A DNA stretch of 64,000 bases from an uncultured Collinsella sp. (GTDB lineage Bacteria; Actinomycetota; Coriobacteriia; Coriobacteriales; Coriobacteriaceae), in NCBI GenBank assembly GCA_958421275.1, contig CATZLI010000001.1, forward strand, positions 124,001 through 188,000. Direction: 5' to 3'. The translations under genes and the position numbers were made by a program. Shown piece after piece: positions 8,220 to 16,225 of the stretch; the first letter of the stretch is position 1, and each line of letters opens with the position of its first letter. The notes beneath the pieces were generated by a model. It had not been told where the DNA came from and ran no database searches. It saw only the letters and a program-made list of their open reading frames with translations.

Positions 8220-9587
8220 ATGATCATCATCAAAAACGGCGCGCTCGTGACGCCCCAGGGGCTTCGCCGCGCCGATCTTGCCATGGAGGGCGACAAGATT
8301 GTGCGGATCGCCGCAGCGATTGAGCCGGGCGCCGACGATACCGTCGAGGACGCCGCGGGCTGCTGGGTGTTTCCCGGCTTTATCGACGGCCACACGCACA
8401 TGCAGTGCTGGACTGGCATGGATTGGACAGCCGATAGCTTTGAGACCGGCACGCGCGCGGCTGCCTGCGGCGGCACGACGACCATTGTGGACTACGCGAC
8501 GGCCGATCGCGGCGTGACCATGCCCGATGCCTTGGCCGAGTGGCATCGCCGCGCCGACGGAACCTGCACGGCCAACTACGCTTTTCATATGGCACTCGCC
8601 GAGTGGAATGAGCGCAACCGCGCCGATCTTTCGGCCATGCGCGAGGCGGGCGTATCGTCGTTTAAGACCTACTTTGCCTACGATCATTTGCGCCTGGACG
8701 ATGCCGAGACGCTCGAGGTGCTCGAGGAGCTCAAGCGTATTGGCGGCATACTGTGCGTGCATTGCGAGAACGGTACGCTGGTGAATGAGCTGCAGAAGCG
8801 CGTGTACGAGCAGGGGATTCATGGGCCCGAGGGGCATGCGCTCAGCCGCCCGGACGTGTGTGAGGCCGAAGCCGTGAGCCGCCTGCTGTATCTGGCGCAC
8901 CTGGCCGGGGACGCTCCGGTCAACGTGGTGCACCTTTCGACCAAGCTGGGGCTCGAGGCCATTCGCGCTGCCAAAGCGCGCGGGCAGAAGGATATCTATG
9001 TCGAGACCTGCCCCCAGTATCTGATGCTCGACGACACCTGTTATCTGGAGCAGGGCGAGGACGGCTTTGCGGGCGCCAAGTATGTGATGAGCCCGCCGCT
9101 GCGCCATGCCGGTGACCGTGCCGCGCTGCGCGAGGCGCTTGTGGCCGGCGAGATCGATACGATTGCGACCGACCACTGCAGCTTTAACCTGCACGGGCAA
9201 AAGGACCGCGGGCGCGACGATTTCCGCGCGATTCCCAACGGCGGGCCCGGCGTGGAGCATCGTCCCGTCGCGATTGCCACGAGCTTTGAGGGACAGCTGG
9301 GTCCCGAGGATCTGTGCCGCTTGATGAGCGAGAACCCGGCGCGCGTTTTTGGCATGTATCCACGCAAGGGCTGTCTTGCCGAGGGTGCCGATGCCGACGT
9401 GTGCGTGTGGGATCCCCAGGCGCGCTGGACCATTCGCGCCGCGACACAGCATCAGGCTGTGGACTACACGCCGCTCGAAGGCTTTGAGGCACATGGCCGC
9501 GCCAAGGCCGTGTTTGTGAACGGCGTGCTGGCGGCACGCGACGGCGAGCCTACCGGAGCCCAGCCCGGTCGCTACGTGCCCCGCTAG
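8220..9587 (+). CDS. hyuA: D-hydantoinase/dihydropyrimidinase family amidohydrolase
   Basis: 455 aa. Cyclic amidohydrolase with its whole metal centre visible: H58-T-H60, carboxylated lysine K149 in S-S-F-K-T-Y, H181, H238 and D318 in A-T-D-H. These enzymes open hydantoin-like rings; in purine clusters the homologue (E. coli HyuA/YgeZ) is expected to open a ring intermediate. AAGGAG precedes the ATG 9 nt after mocA, so the two are co-transcribed. The 67-bp palindrome family A lies 26 nt after the stop. The exact substrate is not deducible from sequence. Confidence 0.9.
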   Translation: MIIIKNGALVTPQGLRRADLAMEGDKIVRIAAAIEPGADDTVEDAAGCWVFPGFIDGHTHMQCWTGMDWTADSFETGTRAAACGGTTTIVDYATADRGVTMPDALAEWHRRADGTCTANYAFHMALAEWNERNRADLSAMREAGVSSFKTYFAYDHLRLDDAETLEVLEELKRIGGILCVHCENGTLVNELQKRVYEQGIHGPEGHALSRPDVCEAEAVSRLLYLAHLAGDAPVNVVHLSTKLGLEAIRAAKARGQKDIYVETCPQYLMLDDTCYLEQGEDGFAGAKYVMSPPLRHAGDRAALREALVAGEIDTIATDHCSFNLHGQKDRGRDDFRAIPNGGPGVEHRPVAIATSFEGQLGPEDLCRLMSENPARVFGMYPRKGCLAEGADADVCVWDPQARWTIRAATQHQAVDYTPLEGFEAHGRAKAVFVNGVLAARDGEPTGAQPGRYVPR

Positions 9588-9613
9588 CAGCAAAGATGCC
9601 GTGTCCCCTCCGC

Positions 9614-9680
9614 AGTTGCGGTGAAATACGGACTGTTTGCGGCCGTCAGGCGGCCAAACAGTCCGTATTTCACCGCAACT
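9614..9680. repeat. 67-bp palindromic element, family A, copy 1
   Basis: Perfect 25-bp inverted arms (9614-9638 and 9656-9680, beginning AGTTGCGGTGAAATA) flank a 17-bp centre. It lies between the 3' ends of the convergent hyuA and yqeC genes. Copies of exactly the same length occur at 12399, 45073 and 58987. Confidence 0.9.
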
Positions 9681-9696
9681 GACGAGATGGGGCCGG

Positions 9697-10431
9697 CTAC
9701 TTGAGGCTGGTGGCGATGAGGGGGCGGTTGAGGGCTGCCTCGAAGCGATCTGCCATCGTGGGGTCGCTGAGCGTGTCGACTTGGTTGAGCATGATGCGGG
9801 CATTGTTGAGGTTCAGCATCCGCATCTCGGCATTGAGCACCTGGGCGACGCGCTCGGGCGTGGCGATGTCGGTGAGCTCGCAGCCGCAACGCTCGCAAAA
9901 GAGCTCGGGGCGGTGGACGGCTTCGTTGATGGGCTTGCTGAGTCCCGAGGCGCCGACGAGCCAGATGACGTTGGCCGTGCCGGAGGGAATTACCGGCTCC
10001 CAGGCGGCATGCGCCTTGAGCGGGAGTCGCTTGCTGCCATCTGCCTCGGCCAATACATAGTCAAAGCGCTGCGCCAGCTCGTTGAGCGGCTCAACGGGGG
10101 CGGAGAGCTTGCCTGTCTCCGGGCCCAAAACACCCGCCTGGCAGATACTTCCGCGGTTCATGCCCGCGCATGCCTCGCAGGTGCAGCCGGGAACATGCAG
10201 GGCCCCCGGCTTCCAAGGCGCGGCGTCCAGGCGACGATTCGACCCGTCCCATGGTACGCCGGCGACGGGAAACATGTGCGTGGTGGTACAGAGAAGCACC
10301 CTGCCGCCGGCGCGCATGAGCTCGAGACCCAACGCACGCAGCAATGTCGACTTGCCGCCACTGCCGATAATTGCGGTAATGCCCGGCTCGATCTTGAGCG
10401 CGGAGGCAAGGTTTCCGCTCGTCGTTTCCAT
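9697..10431 (-). CDS. yqeC: YqeC family selenium/molybdenum hydroxylase accessory protein
   Basis: 244 aa. A P-loop G-S-G-G-K-S-T-L lies near residue 23, and the conserved A-E-A-D-G-S-K-R-L-P-L-K-A-H motif of YqeC is mid-protein. A Cys-rich stretch (C-T-C-E-A-C) may bind metal. The family co-occurs with selenium-dependent molybdenum hydroxylases and is thought to help in cofactor or selenium loading; biochemistry is not settled. It is divergent from yqeB with a 102-nt shared promoter space, and its 3' end faces hyuA across a palindromic element. Confidence 0.88.
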   Translation of the reverse strand: METTSGNLASALKIEPGITAIIGSGGKSTLLRALGLELMRAGGRVLLCTTTHMFPVAGVPWDGSNRRLDAAPWKPGALHVPGCTCEACAGMNRGSICQAGVLGPETGKLSAPVEPLNELAQRFDYVLAEADGSKRLPLKAHAAWEPVIPSGTANVIWLVGASGLSKPINEAVHRPELFCERCGCELTDIATPERVAQVLNAEMRMLNLNNARIMLNQVDTLSDPTMADRFEAALNRPLIATSLK

Positions 10432-10439
10432 CTGTTCAC

Positions 10440-10475
10440 CGCCGTATAATACTGTGATAATAAATAATCATCAGA
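10440..10475. promoter_or_regulatory. Candidate divergent promoters for yqeC and yqeB
   Basis: TATAAT at 10445-10450 can serve yqeB on the plus strand; the overlapping TATTAT on the minus strand (10446-10451) can serve yqeC. No strong -35 is seen for either, so assignment is tentative. The stretch is markedly AT-rich against its surroundings. Confidence 0.4.
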
Positions 10476-10533
10476 GTAGCGGTCGAACCGCTTTTGCTCT
10501 GCTCAAACCGTAGCACAGGGAGGTGCCCCGGGA

Positions 10534-11328
10534 ATGCTCGTTTATGTTCGCGGCGCCGGCGATATCGCCACGGGCGTCGCCGCTCGCTTGGTGCGCGCCG
10601 GCGTGTCGGTCGTTATGGCCGATATCGCGGTTCCCACGTGCATCCGCCGCACGATCAGTTTTTGCGAGGCCATTCGTCTGGGCGAGGTCGAGGTCGAGGG
10701 TATTCGCGCTCGCTTGGCACAGACGCCGGCAGAGGCACTTGCGATTACCGAGGTCGGAGACGTCGCCGTTGTGGTGGACCCCCAGGCCAAGATGCTCGGC
10801 GAGCTGAAACCCGCTGCCGTGGTCGACGCGATTCTGGCTAAGCGCAACTTGGGCACCACGCGCGACATGGCGCCTGCCGTCATCGCCGTGGGGCCGGGCT
10901 TTACCGCGCCGGTTGACTGCGATGCCGTGGTCGAGACCATGCGCGGGCATTTTCTCGGCCGTGTCATTACCCAAGGTTCGCCCCAGCCCAACACGGGCGT
11001 GCCAGGCATTATCGCCGGCTATGGTAAAGAGCGCGTTATCCACAGCCCCGCCGCCGGCGTGTTTCGGTCCGACCGCGCAATCGGCGACATCGTGAGCGCC
11101 GGAGACGTGATTGGCTATGCGGGCGATACGCCCATGTGCACGCAGATCGATGGCTGTCTGCGCGGGCTTTTGGCGAACGGCGTGCAGGTGACTGAGGGCT
11201 TTAAATGCGCCGATGTCGATCCGCGCGGCGATGCCAGCTATATCAACTACATTTCGGACAAGGCGACGTCGGTCGGCGGCGGCGTGCTCGAGGCACTCGC
11301 TATGCTCACCGGTGTATTCCAGGGATAG
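10534..11328 (+). CDS. yqeB: YqeB/EF2563-type selenium-dependent molybdenum hydroxylase system protein
   Basis: 264 aa. N-terminal V-R-G-A-G-D-I-A-T-G-V-A-A-R-L is the Rossmann-like start typical of this family, and the C-terminal half has the G-D-x-I-G-Y and S-V-G-G-G-V-L-E-A motifs. The family tracks with selenium-dependent molybdenum hydroxylases in Firmicutes and Actinomycetota. The molecular role is not proven. It is followed after 9 nt by the xdhC-like gene, so they form one unit. No selenium incorporation genes and no in-frame TGA codon are present in the window. Confidence 0.88.
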   Translation: MLVYVRGAGDIATGVAARLVRAGVSVVMADIAVPTCIRRTISFCEAIRLGEVEVEGIRARLAQTPAEALAITEVGDVAVVVDPQAKMLGELKPAAVVDAILAKRNLGTTRDMAPAVIAVGPGFTAPVDCDAVVETMRGHFLGRVITQGSPQPNTGVPGIIAGYGKERVIHSPAAGVFRSDRAIGDIVSAGDVIGYAGDTPMCTQIDGCLRGLLANGVQVTEGFKCADVDPRGDASYINYISDKATSVGGGVLEALAMLTGVFQG

Positions 11329-11337
11329 GAAATTGCA

Positions 11338-12381
11338 ATGGAAAAGCTCGATGTGGTGAATGCTGCGCTTGGCGCTCTGAAGGCCGGTAAGACGTGCGAG
11401 TTGGTGGTAGTTGCCGGCACGGCAGGGTCGTCACCGCGCGGTGTGGGCGCATGGATGGCCGTCTTTGCCGATGGCAGCCAGGCGGGCACCATCGGCGGCG
11501 GCAAGATTGAGCTCTTTGCGCTGGACGAGGCGCGCGAGCTCCTGAGCGCGGGTCAGTCGCGTCTGGTCCGCTACACCATGGGCGGCGAGAACTCCGATAC
11601 CGGCATGATCTGCGGCGGAGCCATCTGCCTGTGCTACCTGCATCTGGATGCGACCCAGGCACCGTTGTTCCAGGAAATTGCCGACGTCTTGGCCTTTCGG
11701 CGCATCGGCGACTTCGTCATCGACTTTGAGCCGTTTGTCGTAAGCGCGCTCGAGGGCGATGTGGCCGAGTACCATGGCGAGGAATCGCGCCGCACCATTG
11801 CGGGCTGTCCCGGGCTTTCGCTGGTGGAGGAGGGGAGTAAGGTCACCTACACCAACGCGGTCTCCGAGATTCCCCCGGCGCACATCGAGACGCTCTGCCC
11901 CGAGGGCCTGACTTATATCTTTGGCTGCGGCCACGTGGGCGCTGCGACGGCGCGCGTGCTCACGGCGGCGGGCTTTGCCGTCGTGGCGTGCGATGACCGC
12001 CCCGGCACGCTGACCCCCGATTGGGTGCCCGGCGTCTACGACCGTCGTCTGGTCGACTACAAGAACCTGAGCGAGCTGTGTCCCATCGGCCCGCGCGACC
12101 TGGTGGTCGCCGCCACGGCGGGTCACAAGTCCGATATCGACGTGGTGATTCAGGCCATGCGCGCCAAGCCCGCCTATCTGGGCTGCTTAGGCTCGCGCCG
12201 CAAGACGGCCTTTGTGCGCGCCCGCCTGGAGCAGGAGGGCTTTACGCAGGAGCGGATCGACGAGCTGCACCTGCCGATCGGCGTTGCCATTCAGGCCGAG
12301 GACCCCGAGGAGATCGCCATCTCCATAGCCGCCGAGATGATCCACCTGCGCCGCACCAAGCTCGTCCCCCGCAAGCGCTAA
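11338..12381 (+). CDS. XdhC family molybdoenzyme maturation protein
   Basis: 347 aa. The N-terminal XdhC/CoxI domain is seen (T-A-G-S-S-P-R-G-V-G-A-W-M and T-I-G-G-G-K-I-E). A Rossmann domain starts at I-F-G-C-G-H-V-G-A-A-T-A (about 194-205) and G-C-L-G-S-R-R-K-T lies near the C-terminus. XdhC proteins bind sulfurated Mo cofactor and insert it into xanthine-dehydrogenase-type enzymes. The client hydroxylase is not in the window, so it must lie elsewhere. A family A palindrome begins 18 nt after the stop. Confidence 0.9.
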   Translation: MEKLDVVNAALGALKAGKTCELVVVAGTAGSSPRGVGAWMAVFADGSQAGTIGGGKIELFALDEARELLSAGQSRLVRYTMGGENSDTGMICGGAICLCYLHLDATQAPLFQEIADVLAFRRIGDFVIDFEPFVVSALEGDVAEYHGEESRRTIAGCPGLSLVEEGSKVTYTNAVSEIPPAHIETLCPEGLTYIFGCGHVGAATARVLTAAGFAVVACDDRPGTLTPDWVPGVYDRRLVDYKNLSELCPIGPRDLVVAATAGHKSDIDVVIQAMRAKPAYLGCLGSRRKTAFVRARLEQEGFTQERIDELHLPIGVAIQAEDPEEIAISIAAEMIHLRRTKLVPRKR

Positions 12382-12693
12382 TCGCATCCCCACCAATAAG
12401 TTGCGGTGAAATACGGATTGTTTAAGCCTGTTAGGCCGCCCAACAGTCCCTATTTCACCGCAACTGCTTTTTGGGGATCACTATGTGCGGGGGAGTTGTG
12501 GAGTTGTGCAGGCAGACGAGGTTTTTCTGGAAATACGCACCCAATGCGCGTATAGTACCGATTGTTTTGTCGGCTCCTGCTGCGTCGAGTCCAAACCGCG
12601 AAATGCCATGAGCGGCGCGGATGCAGCCAGGAGGCACGAGGACAACCCATCGTGGCCACGCCCCGTGCTTAAAACCCCAAGAAGGAGTGAACA
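12382..12693. other. Intergenic junction between purine cluster and rplE
   Basis: 312 nt without a gene. It holds palindrome family A copy 2 (12399-12465) and then about 225 nt of leader. A possible -10 TATAGT lies at 12551-12556 with no convincing -35, and AGAAGGAG lies just before rplE. The usual upstream neighbours of rplE (rplN, rplX) are absent, so this leader must supply a promoter for the spc genes or mark a rearrangement. Confidence 0.6.
12399..12465. repeat. 67-bp palindromic element, family A, copy 2
   Basis: Arms 12399-12423 and 12441-12465 (AGTTGCGGTGAAATA... / ...TATTTCACCGCAACT) around a 17-nt centre, with a few mismatches towards the centre. It is placed directly downstream of xdhC. 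Confidence 0.88.
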
Positions 12694-13251
12694 ATGGCAG
12701 AAGAGAAGTATGTGCCGCGTCTGAAGACCAAGTACAACAACGAGGTCAAGCAGCAGCTTCAGGACAAGTTCCAGTACGAGAACGTCATGATGATCCCCAA
12801 GTTTGAGAAGATCGTCGTGAACATGGGTGTCGGCGAGGCCGCTACCGATTCCAAGGCCATCGACGGTGCCGTGCGCGACCTGCGCGCCATCACCGGCCAG
12901 CAGCCGATGATCACCCGTGCCCGCAAGTCCATCGCTACCTTCCGCCTGCGCGCTGGTATGCCGATCGGCTGCAAGGTTACCCTGCGTGGCGACCGTATGT
13001 GGGAGTTCTTCGATCGTCTGACCTCCGTCGCGATCCCCCGTATCCGCGACTTCCGCGGCATCTCCGCCAAGAGCTTCGACGGCCGTGGTAACTTCTCCAT
13101 GGGCGTCACCGAGCAGCTCATCTTCCCCGAGATCGACTTCGACTCCGTCGATCACCAGCGTGGTATGGACATCACTTTCGTGACCACCGCCAACACCGAT
13201 GAGGAGGCCAAGGCCCTTCTGGACGCCTTCGGTTTCCCGTTCAAGAAATAG
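12694..13251 (+). CDS. rplE: 50S ribosomal protein L5
   Basis: 185 aa, full-length L5; binds 5S rRNA in the central protuberance. Typical motifs are seen: P-K-F-E-K-I-V-V-N-M-G-V-G-E-A, and T-R-A-R-K-S-I-A-T-F-R-L-R near residue 70. GAAGGAG precedes the ATG by 7 nt. It is the first gene of the spc block here; normally L14 and L24 genes precede it, but an XdhC gene and a palindrome do so instead. Codons are strongly biased to C-ending forms, as expected of a highly expressed gene. Confidence 0.97.
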   Translation: MAEEKYVPRLKTKYNNEVKQQLQDKFQYENVMMIPKFEKIVVNMGVGEAATDSKAIDGAVRDLRAITGQQPMITRARKSIATFRLRAGMPIGCKVTLRGDRMWEFFDRLTSVAIPRIRDFRGISAKSFDGRGNFSMGVTEQLIFPEIDFDSVDHQRGMDITFVTTANTDEEAKALLDAFGFPFKK

Positions 13252-13330
13252 GTTCACCTGCCCTATAAGCGCCGTTCCCACAAGGGGGCGGCGCTTGGGG
13301 CGAACAATACTCTATGTGAGGAGGATATAA

Positions 13331-13516
13331 GTGGCTAAGACATCGATGATCGTCAAGTGCAATCGCAAGCAGAAGTTCTCTACTCGTGAGTACACGCGCT
13401 GCCAGCGCTGCGGCCGTCCGCACTCTGTGTACCGCAAGTTCGGCCTGTGCCGTGTCTGCTTCCGTGAGCTTGCACTCAAGGGCGAGCTTCCCGGCGTTAA
13501 GAAGGCCAGCTGGTAA
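13331..13516 (+). CDS. rpsN: 30S ribosomal protein S14 type Z
   Basis: 61 aa, GTG start after GAGGAGGAT. This is the short zinc-binding form of S14, with C24-x2-C27 and C40-x2-C43. It assembles into the 30S head. The order L5-S14-S8 is canonical. No second, zinc-free S14 is present in this window. Confidence 0.96.
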   Translation: MAKTSMIVKCNRKQKFSTREYTRCQRCGRPHSVYRKFGLCRVCFRELALKGELPGVKKASW

Positions 13517-13635
13517 GTCACTACCAGCGTTTCAAGCATCCGTTTGGAACAGGGAAAACGCGCTAAAAAGGCTTTGCCGTTAAGGGCGGTGAAGAACCAA
13601 GAGCACGTGTTCATCAAGAACGAAGGAGAATCTGT

Positions 13636-14034
13636 ATGAACCTTACAGACCCGATCGCAGATATGCTTACGCGCATCCGTAACGCTAACTCTGTGAACAA
13701 GGCCACGGTCTCCATGCCGAGCAGCAAGAAGCTCGTCGAGATCGCTCGTGTTCTGCACGAGGAGGGCTACATCGAGGGCTACGATGTCGAGGACACCGTT
13801 CCCCAGAAGACTCTGCACATCACGCTTAAGTATGGTCCCAAGAAGGCTAAGGTCATCAACGGCATCCGCCGCATTTCCAAGCCGGGCCTGCGTAAGTACA
13901 CCGGCGTTGCCGACATGCCCCGCGTCCGCGGTGGCCTTGGTACCGCCATTATTTCCACCAGCCATGGCGTCATGACCGACCGCGATGCTCGCAAGCACAA
14001 CGTCGGCGGCGAGATCATCGCTTACGTCTGGTAA
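13636..14034 (+). CDS. rpsH: 30S ribosomal protein S8
   Basis: 132 aa. Begins M-N-L-T-D-P-I-A-D-M-L-T-R-I-R-N-A, diagnostic of S8, and ends with the conserved G-G-E-I-I-A-Y-V-W. It binds central-domain 16S rRNA; in E. coli S8 represses the spc operon by binding its message. Whether that loop exists here is not evident. GAAGGAGAA precedes the start, 119 nt after rpsN. Confidence 0.97.
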   Translation: MNLTDPIADMLTRIRNANSVNKATVSMPSSKKLVEIARVLHEEGYIEGYDVEDTVPQKTLHITLKYGPKKAKVINGIRRISKPGLRKYTGVADMPRVRGGLGTAIISTSHGVMTDRDARKHNVGGEIIAYVW

Positions 14035-14067
14035 TTCGCTCGGTAGGTAGAAGGAAAGGAGATCACC

Positions 14068-14604
14068 GTGTCTCGTATCGGTAATAAGCCTGTCCAGATT
14101 CCCGCCGGAGTCGAAGTGGCAGTCAACGGCAACAACGTTGTCGTCAAGGGCCCCAAGGGCCAGCTCGAGCTCGATGTCTTTGAGAAGCTCGCTATCAACG
14201 TCGAGGACAATGTTCTCACCGTTTCCCGTCCCGACGACGAGCGTGAGACCCGTGCCCGCCACGGCCTCACCCGCGCCCTCATCCACAACATGGTTGTTGG
14301 CGTTTCCGAGGGCTTCGAGAAGAAGCTCGAGCTCGCCGGCGTCGGTTACCGCGTGCAGCAGAAGGGCAAGAACCTCGAGTTCTCCCTGGGCTTCTCGCAC
14401 CCCGTGATCGTCGAGGCTCCCGAGGGCATCACCTTCGAGGTTCCCGACAACACCCACGTGAACGTCAAGGGTATCAACAAGCAGCAGGTCGGTCAGATCG
14501 CCGCTGAGATCCGCGGCCATCGTCCTCCCGAGCCTTACAAGGGCAAGGGTATCCACTACGTTGGCGAGCACATCCGCCGCAAGCTGGGTAAGGCCGCCAA
14601 GTAG
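14068..14604 (+). CDS. rplF: 50S ribosomal protein L6
   Basis: 178 aa, GTG start after AAAGGAGAT. Starts S-R-I-G-N-K-P-V-Q-I-P and carries the L6 signature P-E-P-Y-K-G-K-G-I near residue 155. It binds 23S rRNA near the factor-binding centre. It lies 33 nt after rpsH in the spc order. Confidence 0.97.
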   Translation: MSRIGNKPVQIPAGVEVAVNGNNVVVKGPKGQLELDVFEKLAINVEDNVLTVSRPDDERETRARHGLTRALIHNMVVGVSEGFEKKLELAGVGYRVQQKGKNLEFSLGFSHPVIVEAPEGITFEVPDNTHVNVKGINKQQVGQIAAEIRGHRPPEPYKGKGIHYVGEHIRRKLGKAAK

Positions 14605-14679
14605 TCGTAACCGACTCACTCGCATAAGACCAGCACCCCGTCAGGTGCTGGCAAGATCAACCTTTTTAGGAGTTTACGT

Positions 14680-15048
14680 ATGAACAAGCATAAGGCGAAG
14701 CTGGAAGGCCTCAAGCGTCGTCAGCGTCGTGTTCGCGGCAAGGTCTCGGGTACCTCCGAGCGTCCGCGTCTTCGCGTGACCCGTACTAACGCCAACATCT
14801 ATGCCCAGATCATCGACGACAGCAAGGGCTCCAGCCTGACGCTCGTCTCTGCCTCGACCCTCGAGGCCGAGTTCAAGGGCACCCACACCTCGAACAAGGA
14901 GGCTGCGGAGAAGGTCGGTCAGCTCGTTGGCAAGCGCGCCATCGAGGCCGGCATCACCAAGGTCGCCTTCGATCGCGGTGGCCGTATCTACCATGGCCGC
15001 GTCAAGGCCCTCGCCGACGGTGCTCGTGCCGCCGGTCTCGAGTTCTAG
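14680..15048 (+). CDS. rplR: 50S ribosomal protein L18
   Basis: 122 aa. R-R-Q-R-R-V-R-G-K-V-S-G-T-S-E-R-P-R-L and the C-terminal F-D-R-G-G-R-I-Y-H-G-R-V-K-A-L-A-D are typical L18 motifs. It binds 5S rRNA together with L5. It precedes rpsE by 14 nt. Confidence 0.97.
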   Translation: MNKHKAKLEGLKRRQRRVRGKVSGTSERPRLRVTRTNANIYAQIIDDSKGSSLTLVSASTLEAEFKGTHTSNKEAAEKVGQLVGKRAIEAGITKVAFDRGGRIYHGRVKALADGARAAGLEF

Positions 15049-15062
15049 GAGGTATGTAGCAC

Positions 15063-15587
15063 ATGGCTCGTAATCAGAAGCAGCAGCGCGAGGCCTCCGA
15101 GTTCGAGGAGCGCGTCGTTTACATCAACCGCGTGTCGAAGACCGTCAAGGGTGGTCGTCGCATGAGCCTCGTCGCTCTCGTCGTCGTTGGCGACGGCAAG
15201 GGCAACGTCGGCGTTGGCATGGGCAAGTCCGCTGAGGTGCCCATGGCCATCTCCAAGGCGTCTCTCGATGCCAAGAAGAACATGTTCCACGTGCCGGTGA
15301 CCGAGCAGGGCACCATCCCGCACGAGGTTCTCGGCCACTTTGGTGCCGGCCGCATCATCATCAAGCCCGCTGTCGAGGGTACCGGCGTTATCGCCGGCGG
15401 CGCTGTGCGTCCCCTCTTTGAGCTTGCTGGCATCAAGAACGTCCTGTCCAAGTCCCTCGGTACCGACAACGGCCTCAACATCATCAAGGCTGCCGTCGAG
15501 GGCCTCAAGGAGCTCTCCAGCCCTGAGGACGTCGCGGCTCGCCGTGGCCTGACGGTCTCCGAGATGTTCGTCGGTAAGGAGAACTAA
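15063..15587 (+). CDS. rpsE: 30S ribosomal protein S5
   Basis: 174 aa. Double-stranded RNA-binding N-domain with V-V-G-D-G-K-G-N-V-G-V-G, followed by the S5 C-terminal domain. It sits at the mRNA entry side of the 30S and affects decoding accuracy. AGGAGG overlaps the rplR stop region, and only 2 nt separate its stop from rpmD. Confidence 0.97.
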   Translation: MARNQKQQREASEFEERVVYINRVSKTVKGGRRMSLVALVVVGDGKGNVGVGMGKSAEVPMAISKASLDAKKNMFHVPVTEQGTIPHEVLGHFGAGRIIIKPAVEGTGVIAGGAVRPLFELAGIKNVLSKSLGTDNGLNIIKAAVEGLKELSSPEDVAARRGLTVSEMFVGKEN

Positions 15588-15589
15588 GC

Positions 15590-15772
15590 ATGGCTGACAC
15601 CATCAAGATCAAGCAGGTCCGCAGCACCAATGGTTGCAAGCAGGACCAGGTCCGTACTGTCCGTGCCCTCGGTCTCCACAGGATCCGCGAGGTTCGCGAG
15701 ATTGCTGACAACGAGTCCGTCCGCGGCATGATCTTCAAGGTCAAGCACCTTGTCGAGATTGTAGAGGAGTAG
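15590..15772 (+). CDS. rpmD: 50S ribosomal protein L30
   Basis: 60 aa, complete. Contains I-K-Q-V-R-S and the L-G-L-H-R-I-R-E-V-R motif, as usual for L30. Its ribosome site (AAGGAGA) is inside the end of rpsE, so translation is probably coupled. Three nt separate it from rplO. Confidence 0.96.
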   Translation: MADTIKIKQVRSTNGCKQDQVRTVRALGLHRIREVREIADNESVRGMIFKVKHLVEIVEE

Positions 15773-15775
15773 CAA

Positions 15776-16225
15776 ATGCAGCTTCACGATCTTACTCCCG
15801 CGCCCGGTTCCACCAAGAACCGTAAGCGCGTCGGCCGTGGCAATTCTTCGGGTCACGGCACCACTTCTGGCCGCGGCCAGAAGGGCCAGGGTTCCCGCTC
15901 TGGCGGCACCAAGGGTGCCGGCTTCGAGGGTGGCCAGACTCCGCTGGCTATGCGCCTGCCCAAGCTTCCGGGCTTCCGCAACCCCCGTCGTATCGAGTAC
16001 ACCGCCGTTAACGTTGAGCGTCTCGAGCGTAAGTTCGAGGACGGCGCTGTGATCGACGGTGCCGCTCTTAAGGCCGCTCGCATCACCAAGAGCGAGTTCG
16101 AGCCCGTCAAGGTGCTCGGCAATGGTGAGCTCACCAAGAAGTTCACGGTCAAGGTCGACAAGGTCAGCGCTTCTGCGCAGGCCAAGATCGAGGCCGCCGG
16201 CGGAAAGGTCGAGCTGCCGTGCTAA
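15776..16225 (+). CDS. rplO: 50S ribosomal protein L15
   Basis: 149 aa. Glycine-rich N-terminus (R-V-G-R-G-N-S-S-G-H-G-T-T-S-G-R-G-Q-K-G-Q) and a K-L-P-G-F-R core are typical of L15. The last codons overlap the secY start by 7 nt, suggesting translational coupling between L15 and SecY, a conserved order. Confidence 0.96.
   Translation: MQLHDLTPAPGSTKNRKRVGRGNSSGHGTTSGRGQKGQGSRSGGTKGAGFEGGQTPLAMRLPKLPGFRNPRRIEYTAVNVERLERKFEDGAVIDGAALKAARITKSEFEPVKVLGNGELTKKFTVKVDKVSASAQAKIEAAGGKVELPC

Noticed and set aside
10534..11328. Selenoprotein with in-frame TGA in the yqeB/yqeC region
   Set aside because: No in-frame TGA interrupts these genes and no SECIS-like hairpin was found.
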